NCBI GenBank assembly: GCA_028564925.1
Contig: CM053029.1
Coordinates: 191,762,940 to 191,826,939, forward strand
Length of the DNA stretch: 64,000 nt
Direction: 5' to 3'
DNA from: Lithobates sylvaticus
Lineage: Eukaryota > Chordata > Amphibia > Anura > Ranidae
Under the pieces are notes generated by a model. It worked only from the letters and a program-made list of their open reading frames with translations. It was not told the origin of the DNA and searched no databases. This document shows positions 1-64,000 of the stretch, in pieces; within the stretch, counting starts at the first letter, position 1; each line of letters opens with the position of its first letter. Made by a program: the position numbers and the translations under genes.

Positions 1-156
1 GGTTTTATTATATGGCATGTCAACTATTTTGAAGCTTAGTCCATACTTAAAAGATGTGACCACGGGCTGCTTCTTAAACATTTGCCCCTGAACACAATGA
101 AAGTTCATGAATTTTTTGTTGACTTTCAGAGGAACTCCGAATCCACACCACTATTA

Positions 157-460
157 GCCCCCGTTCACATTAAATGCAGCTTTGAAATGGTGCGACTTCA
201 TCTGAAATTGCACGATTTCAAAGCCGCATTTCAATGAGACTTTGAAGACATCAATGCGGCTTTATGCACAGATTTCTATGCAAGTCGCACCCCGAAAATT
301 GCCAAAAGTAGTGCAGGAACTACATTTTCGAATCGATTGGGCACCGCAAAGTTGGCGTTGCACCGATTTGAACATGGCCATTGCCGACAATAGGGTGCAA
401 CTTGTCATGCGATTTGACCGGTCAAATTGCATGACAAGTCGCTCCAATGTGAACGAGGGC
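157..460. mobile_element. Short inverted-repeat element, TTA target site
   Basis: The ends are GCCCCCGTTCACATT and its near inverse AATGTGAACGAGGGC. TTA lies directly outside both (154-156 and 461-463). The internal arms (gcggctttgaaatcgtgcgac) fold back too. A 3-bp TWA target and G/C-rich ends are typical of PIF/Harbinger-type non-autonomous elements; that class is inferred. No protein frame. Confidence 0.65.
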
Positions 461-779
461 TTAGGGAAACTGGGACTAGAATTCAGATGATTGTGCTGTG
501 GCCAATGCTCCCACCATTTCTTATCTCCATATTAACAAGTGAGGCCACCCATCATGCTTTGGTCTAGTATGGAAACACAAGGAGCAGGAAGGGGCAGGCC
601 ACAGCATGATCATGAAGGGTTTGGTCACCTCCATTATAATCATGTGACCAGGTTAAAAGGTGTAACAGGGCCCACATGTTTTATTTAAAGTAATAATAAT
701 CCCTCAACCCTTCTGCTCCTTCCCTCAACTTCTTCACAGGAAAGAGTTAACAGGGGACTGTGCAGGCTTTTGATTCCTT

Positions 780-1175
780 TCACACTGGGGCGGCGGGTCC
801 GTTAGCGCTAAAGTGCAGCTAGTTCTTACGGCGCTTTGCCATCGTTTTAGCGGCCGATAATGAGGAGCTTTTAACCCCTGTTAGCAGCTGAAGAAAGGGT
901 TTAAAGCACCCATGTTGCGGCGCTTTCAAAGTGATTTTCAGGTGCTTCGGAAACGCTGCCCATTCATTTCAATGGGCAAGGGCGGTGTAGGAGTGCTGTA
1001 TACAGCGCTCCCACACTGCCCTAAAGGTGCTTTTTTTCCTGTCCCACAAGCACACCACTCTAGTGTGAAAGCACTCAGGCTTTCACACTGGGGAGGCATG
1101 AGAGGCGCTTTTTAGGCGCTTTACAGTCTCTATTTTTAGTGCTAAAATGCCTCAGCGTGAAAGGGGTCTTTGGCA
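780..1175. mobile_element. Fold-back element with TTTCACACTGGGG ends
   Basis: Starts at tttcacactggggcgg and ends at gcgtgaaaggggtc. A second tttcacactgggg lies inside at about 1080, suggesting two overlapping copies. It contains many GGCGCTTT-like words. It belongs to the broad class of elements ending in (G)GGCC..TTCACAC that recurs through the window. Borders are approximate. Confidence 0.45.
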
Positions 1176-1947
1176 GTTTATTAGCTTGGAAAGGGGAGGA
1201 GGGAGAAAGTGCCTTGTCATCCTAGGCTATGGGGCTGTGTGTTTCTGTTGTTGCACACAGTGTAGAGAGATATAACACTAGTCCCTGCATGAAAAGGTGG
1301 TTCCAATGGATTCTGCAAGAGAAAGGAGCCACCCTGAAACAAGAAACCTCGGGCAGCAGTCATGGCATCAGCTTAAACTGGAACAGAATTAAAAGATAAA
1401 GAGTTGCAAGCATTTCATCAGCTGCTGAAAGTGCAACATGCACGAGCCGTGTGGCACGATGTGACTGGCCGGGCCATCATCTGGGACCTGTGACGTGTCC
1501 CAGATGATTGCCGAGAGGGAGGGGGGAGAGGTGATCTTCCTTCCGGCGCCACGGTGCGAGCTGGAGAGCTGGAACCCTCTAGAAAGAGGGTTTCTACCCC
1601 CCCCCCCAAAAAAAAATGGCATGCCAAATGTAGCATGTCAGGGGGTACCCTTCCCTTAAAGCAGAAGTTCCATTTTTGGGTGGAACTCCGCTTTACGGGA
1701 AGTTCTGCTGATTTTCATTATCCAATCATGTGCAAGCAAAATGTTTTTTTGTTTACTTGCATGTGATTGGGTGTTCCTTGAAAGGTGAAGCGTCATCTCA
1801 TTTACTAAGCTCTAAGATGTCTTACTAGTGCTCAATTGCACACTTTCAGGTTATACTTGTTTCTTTTCACTATTTCTGACAGAGAAAATAGCCTAAAGTT
1901 CCAGAGTGCAAAGCCATCCGTCACGGGGACAGGAAGGTGGGAGCGGT

Positions 1948-2518
1948 GGTTTTATTATATGGCATGTCAACTATTTTGAATCTTAGTCCATACTTAAAAG
2001 ATGTGACCACGGGCTGCTTCTTAAACATTTGCCCCTGAACACAATGAAAGTTCATGAATTTTTTGTTGACTTTCAGAGGAACTCAGAATCCACACCACTA
2101 TTAGCCCCCGTTCACATTAAATGCGGCTTTGAAATCGTGCGACTTCATCTGAAATTGCACGATTTCAAAGCCGCATTTTAATGCGACTTTGAAGACATCA
2201 ATGTGTCTCACGCTTTCACACTGGGGAGGCATGAGAGGCGCTTTTCAGGCGCTTTACAGTCGCTATTTTTAGAGCTAAAACACCTGAAAAACGCCTCAGT
2301 GTGATAGGGGTCTTTGGCAGTTTGTAAGCTTGGAAAGGGGAGGAGGGAGAATGTGCCTTGTCATCCTAGGCTATGGGGCTGTGTGTTTCTGTTGATGCAC
2401 AGTGTAGAGAGATATACCACTAGTCCCTGCATGAAAAGGTGGTTCCAATGGATGCTGCAAGAGAAAGGAGCCACCCTGAAACAAAAAACCTTGGGCAGCG
2501 GTCAGTTGCTGAAAGTGC
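1948..2518. repeat. Second, shorter copy of the tandem duplication
   Basis: The match to copy 1 resumes with ggttttattatatggcatg at 1948. After aagacatcaatg (2202) it jumps to the part equivalent to 1076 onward and then runs to about 2518. Only scattered differences are seen, so the duplication is young compared with the other repeats here. Confidence 0.85.
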
Positions 2519-2545
2519 TTAATACTGTGTTTAATATCACTCTAA

Positions 2546-2971
2546 AGCCCCATACACACGGTCAGATTTTCCGATGGATTCTGTCCTATCAGACAATGTT
2601 GTCGGGAAATTCCGACCGTGTGTAGGCACCATCGGACAGTTTCCATCGGATTGTCCGACGGACAAAGTTCTATCTCCTGCTGGATAGATTTTTTGACAAC
2701 AAAGTCCGATCACACCAAATCCGATCGTGTGTAGCGAATTCCGACAGACAAAGTGCTACGCATGCTCAGATCACATTACAAGACCAAAGCTATTGGCTAC
2801 TAGCCTCTACGTAGTCCCGTCGTAGGCAACAAACGTCACCACGTTCAGAATGATCGGATTTTCCGACAACTTTGTCCGACCGTGTGTACGCAAAACCAAC
2901 ATCGGACAAAGTACGACGGACATGATCCGACGGACCTGGTCCTCGGATAATCCGAGCGTGTGTATGGGGCT
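2546..2971. mobile_element. MITE of the ACACGGTCGGA family, TAA target
   Basis: The terminal inverted repeat is AGCCCCATACACACGG. TAA flanks both ends (2543-2545, 2972-2974). The inside is rich in tccgac/gtcgga words on both arms. The core (gtcttgtaatgtgatctgagcatgcg, read on the other strand) is shared with the copies at 35659 and 51508. PIF/Harbinger-like by target size; non-coding. Confidence 0.8.
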
Positions 2972-3092
2972 TAAGCCTTGCAGATATTTACTACCTTACA
3001 TAGACCATTGTAGGGTTGATTTTCCACTCTCCAAAGAAGCCTGGCACCATCTTTGTTAGGGCATAATCCAGGGTCAACATCCACTTCCTTAA

Positions 3093-3640
3093 CCACTTCA
3101 GGCCCGGAAGGTTTTACCTCCTTCCTGACCAGAGCACTTTTTGCAGTTTAGCAAAAAGTTTTAACAGTTTTTTTTCCGCACAAATAGAGCTTTCTTTTGG
3201 TGGTATTTGATCACCACTGGGATTTTTATTTTTTCAATATAAACGAAAATGGTGCGAAAATGTTGAATTTTTATTTATTTTTTTGTTTTTTTCTACCTTT
3301 TGTTATTAAAAATATCAAACTCATTTTTATCATACATTTATGCCAAAATGTGCTCAGCCACATGTCATTCAAACAGCGTATATTTATTGGTTTGTGGAAA
3401 AGTGAAATGATATATTGCTCACACATGCCATGGGTATATGTGGAATTACACTCCAAAATACATTCTGCTGCTTCTCCTTAGTATGGGGATATCACATGGT
3501 TGAGACTTTTTGGCAGTCTAGTCACATACAGGACCCCGAAAACCAATCACCACCTTCAGGCTTTCTAAGGCCGTAAAATGGTGATTTCACTTCCTCACTA
3601 CCTATCACAGTTTCGGAGGCCATGAAATGTCAAGATAGCA
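3093..3640. mobile_element. Truncated TTAACCACTT element
   Basis: TTAA at 3089-3092 is followed by ccacttcaggcccgg, the left end of a common TTAA-flanked family. The internal stretch agagctttcttttggtgg matches the inverse of 18091-18106 in the larger copy at 17404-21213. No right end is visible. Confidence 0.5.
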
Positions 3641-3745
3641 CTAACCCTCCCCCCCCCCCCAAATGACCCCCTTTTGTCAGGAGAACGCCATAGCTCCACG
3701 GGAGGGGATTGAGAGATTCCTCCATCTATGGGCAGCTTTAATTAA

Positions 3746-4330
3746 AGCGTAACTCCACTTTTGTTGAGAAAAAAATATCCCCCCCGGCTGATTTATGTAC
3801 ATTACAGGAATTACAACAACCTTTGTTGCATATTCCTACCTTTTTGTTATTCTGAAGAAATCCCTGTGTGTTTGCCTGTGCCTCTGTCATAAGTGGGTCC
3901 AATGGGAGTGGTTTCATAATTATCAGTCAGCTGTGGCAGCTGCAGGGCACTAATCAGGAAAGCTGCTGGGCCTGCATCCCTTTAGACATGTTCCGATTGG
4001 AAGTATCTTACCAAAAATTCAGTTTTTTGTTGCAGGGGATGCCTGAAATCTGACTTGTATCTTAGGTAGACTTCTGGGAAAATTGGTGCAAATCACACAA
4101 GCAGGAAATTATGTTTCTGGGGAGTGGTCAGTACACATTCTGTGCACAGAACAACTCCATGTAGCTATATTGCATTGCATTTATAGAAAATGACAGCAGC
4201 TGCAGATTGAAAAGGAAAGGTAATTTTTAATAACATTCCATTACAATATGGCTTGTGTCGCAGTTGTACACGCTATATAATTTTTTTCTTTATTTGCTAT
4301 TTTTTTTCCCCACGAAAGTGGAGTTACCCT
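3746..4330. mobile_element. TTAA-flanked inverted-repeat element
   Basis: The ends are AGCGTAACTCCACTTTTG and CACGAAAGTGGAGTTACCCT (inverse), with TTAA on both sides (3742-3745 and 4331-4334). A TTAA target fits piggyBac or Kolobok relatives. No transposase frame inside. Confidence 0.7.
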
Positions 4331-4400
4331 TTAACTAATGACTGTACCCTTGTACACTGTACAATATCAGATATGTCAAAAAGGTGGAGACAGGCTTTAA

Positions 4401-4830
4401 AGAAGAAGTAAACTTCCCTGTATTGTTTGTGCCTATAGGCGAGCCTATAATAAGGCTTACCTATAGGTATTGTAAATCTCTTCTAAACTTGCATCGTTTA
4501 GGAGATATCTACTGTGTACGGCGCCAATTACATCATTGGCGCATGCGCTGTAAAGCAACGACCGCCCCGTGCCGTTTCTTCAGAGCCTGTCTGTCCTGTG
4601 ACCAGCGGCTCCTGCGCGCATGCGTTATCGTGGCTTCGGCCAATCGCAACACCAGAGCCTGCAAACCCAGAATAAACACCGGGGAAGATGTCAGCCATCT
4701 TGGTGTGTGGGTGCTGCTGGAAGGCTTCGTTCTAAGGTATGTATTTCATAATGAGCTAGTATGCGATGCATATTAGCTCATTATACCTTTGTCTTACAGG
4801 TTTTTTTTTTCCCTCGGGTTTACAACCTCT
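4401..4830. mobile_element. TTAA-flanked element, AGGAAGTAAAC family
   Basis: TTAA at 4397-4400 and 4831-4834. Left end agaagaagtaaac, right end gtttacaacctct. Related to 46277-46688, sharing the ends and the motif taggagatat. The long frame at 4384-4776 lies wholly in it and is not a gene. Confidence 0.7.
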
Positions 4831-5099
4831 TTAACTGAAAAGAAAGATAAAGCTATGTAGAGTATATGAAATTATACTTTAAGGCGGGGGTCAGCAACCC
4901 CCATGTTGTTCAGGTAGATCTCCACCTCTTTAATGTTGCCTGCCCCTGCTTTAAGCGGTCACCCAGTTTTTGCACAAGCACTTCTAGCCCAATATGTGTT
5001 TTGGATATGTACTAACCACATTTTTGTTTGGATTATTAGACCTAGTTTTCTAAGCCTTTTTAATTTCTGTGTAATTTTGTAATTGTATTGTCTTTGCAG

Positions 5100-62631
<57,532 letters not shown>

Positions 62632-62944
62632 GTCAGTGTGCAGAACAAAATGGCTGCAGATAACTCAGATTTTAAAGGATGCCTCTACTAGTGAAAAAAT
62701 ATGGAGGTTGTCATAAGTGACAGACTGAAAATGCTATTTCTATGGTGGTGATTCTGTGGCTGCAGAACTCTCTAGGTTACTCACATAAAACAAAAGTGTC
62801 TGTTACAAATTTTGACTTTGATCTGCCTTTCCTAATCAGCCGTGTCTTGAAGTATTGAAAGCGGAGCAGCCAGGCAACTAGCATTTTCAGATCGAGGTCA
62901 TCATCAGCATTCTTTGTATTTCTTTCAGCACTGGTTTGCTTTAA

Positions 62945-63339
62945 AGCCCAACTTCAAGAAAATAAAGACATTTCACTCTTGCACTGCAGTGGGTAATTGC
63001 ACAATATGTGTATGGTTATTATGTATTTGATTACTTGCTATAGAGAGCTCTGCAACTTTCCTCCTTCGCTCCAAATTTGTGGGTGGAGCCTCAGCTTCAT
63101 CACGTACCATACAGGGACATTAATCCTGCATGGTACGCTAAGGATGCTGGAATGTAACTGGAGCTGGTCGCACCTTAGAATGCAGCTGTGAGAAACAATC
63201 ACTGTGCTGGAGGGAGCCTGAAGTAGTGAGGTAACTATTTACTCCCTAATCTTCTGCCCCTAAACGAAACAATCCTTTAACGCTTGCAGTGTGGGTGTCC
63301 CCTCTGAAAGGGTTGATTTTTTTTTCCTGGAGTTGGGCT
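62945..63339. mobile_element. TTAA-flanked element with AAGCCCAACT ends
   Basis: TTAA at 62941-62944 and 63340-63343; agcccaacttcaag at the left and cctggagttgggct at the right are inverse. Non-coding. Confidence 0.7.
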
Positions 63340-63343
63340 TTAA

Positions 63344-64000
63344 AGAAAAACAGCAGGCACAATGTAAAAGCATAATAGAATAAATATCCGGCAACCCAAG
63401 AGCTTCTTCTTGCTAAATGTATTAAGCACAACAGCAATGTACAATCTACATAATTCTTATGTAATGTAAAATCATCCCAAAGCATTGTTAGAGCTCTATT
63501 GGATCACAAAAATGGAGGATCTTCTGGTATACTGTATGGCATTGCTGTCTTTATAGTGAATTAATTCCTGTTATTCAGTTAGGTAGATTGGGTAAGAATA
63601 TTGGTGGGTAGTCGACCAACTGTGGCCACCTGTTACTAGACCTGGTATCCGGCTGATATAGTGATGTTGGGCAGTCAGACAGCCCTAATATCAAAAGTAG
63701 CCCAATTTGGTCTACTCAATAGCACAAGCCCATCATTCATCGCCATCCCCGGTAGGTAAAACGGTGACCTAGGCAGCTGTGATTCAGCAGCCATAATTGT
63801 GGGGTGGTGGATTAATAAAAAAAAGATTAAACCTGAAATATTAATAGGTAGAAGCATTACTAGTACATGTAAGGATTTTACTTTTTCTTTTTTAATATTT
63901 TTATTGAATTTCAAATGAAAGTACAACCATTGATTAACAAGATCATACTATTAAATTACAATGTATTCTTAATCAACATTTACAGTGTTAGACAAATGTC
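63344..64000. other. Intron; nothing recognised
   Basis: No LONRF last exon here. A/T-rich end (63880-63960). Confidence 0.35.

Larger units (their letters stand above)
1..1436. repeat. First copy of an unequal tandem duplication
   Basis: Bases 1-250 are near-identical to 1948-2195, and 1076-1436 are near-identical to 2216-2518, in the same order. Copy 1 contains about 0.8 kb (about 255-1075) that copy 2 lacks. The copy starts at or before base 1. No coding content was recognised in it. Confidence 0.85.

Noticed and set aside
4384-4776. 130-codon + strand frame
   Set aside because: Lies in a TTAA-flanked element present again at 46277.

Overview
The window is vertebrate nuclear DNA with large introns. 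The mix of short inverted-repeat DNA transposons, Tc1 and hAT copies and palindromic elements suggests an anuran genome, probably a ranid frog. That host call rests on remembered repeat families, not on a search. One host gene crosses the whole window on the + strand: a LONRF-family gene (LON peptidase N-terminal domain plus RING finger), closest to LONRF1. Nine exons are visible (5100-5218, 14290-14412, 21273-21410, 37668-37800, 40241-40334, 50541-50655, 50736-50857, 57735-57893, 62319-62631). Their phases join without a break. The 5' exons (N-terminus) lie upstream of base 1, and the last exon(s), expected to carry the C-terminal part of the LON domain, lie beyond base 64000. The visible protein reads, in order: TPR repeats, an acidic/basic linker, a C3HC4 RING and the start of the LON substrate-binding domain. 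This is the layout of a RING-type E3 ligase.

Everything else is intron, and the introns are mostly transposon. 1-5100 holds an unequal tandem duplication and several inverted-repeat elements. 5.2-14.3 kb has a TTAA-flanked element, a 1.2-kb palindrome with mirrored TATA boxes, and a Tc1 copy with a hAT hairpin inside it. 14.4-21.3 kb has a tyrosine-recombinase retrotransposon fossil and a deep nest: a TTAA element containing Tc1, which contains a hAT and a 3-bp-TSD element. 21.4-37.7 kb has a second nest, a 4-kb Tc1 copy split by a Penelope-like insertion, a hAT element inside a LINE tail, and two short palindromic retro-insertions. 40.3-50.5 kb has a hAT element with a long minisatellite and two more palindromic insertions. 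50.9-64 kb has further copies of the same families.

The most interesting item is a dispersed set of six insertions (25.1-27.3, 34.3, 36.3-37.1, 47.0-47.3, 47.5-48.2 and 58.4-58.7 kb). Five are head-to-head palindromes. All eleven arms carry GAA followed by ACGCGT, or a CpG-decay variant of it, and then a base that is never G. That is the 3' half of a hammerhead ribozyme core with a self-complementary helix III. Four of the six have direct repeats of 14-19 bp at their ends. One neighbouring reading frame looks like the N-terminus of a Penelope-like element protein. I read them as short or truncated Penelope-type elements with decayed type I hammerheads; this is an inference that a covariance search could test.
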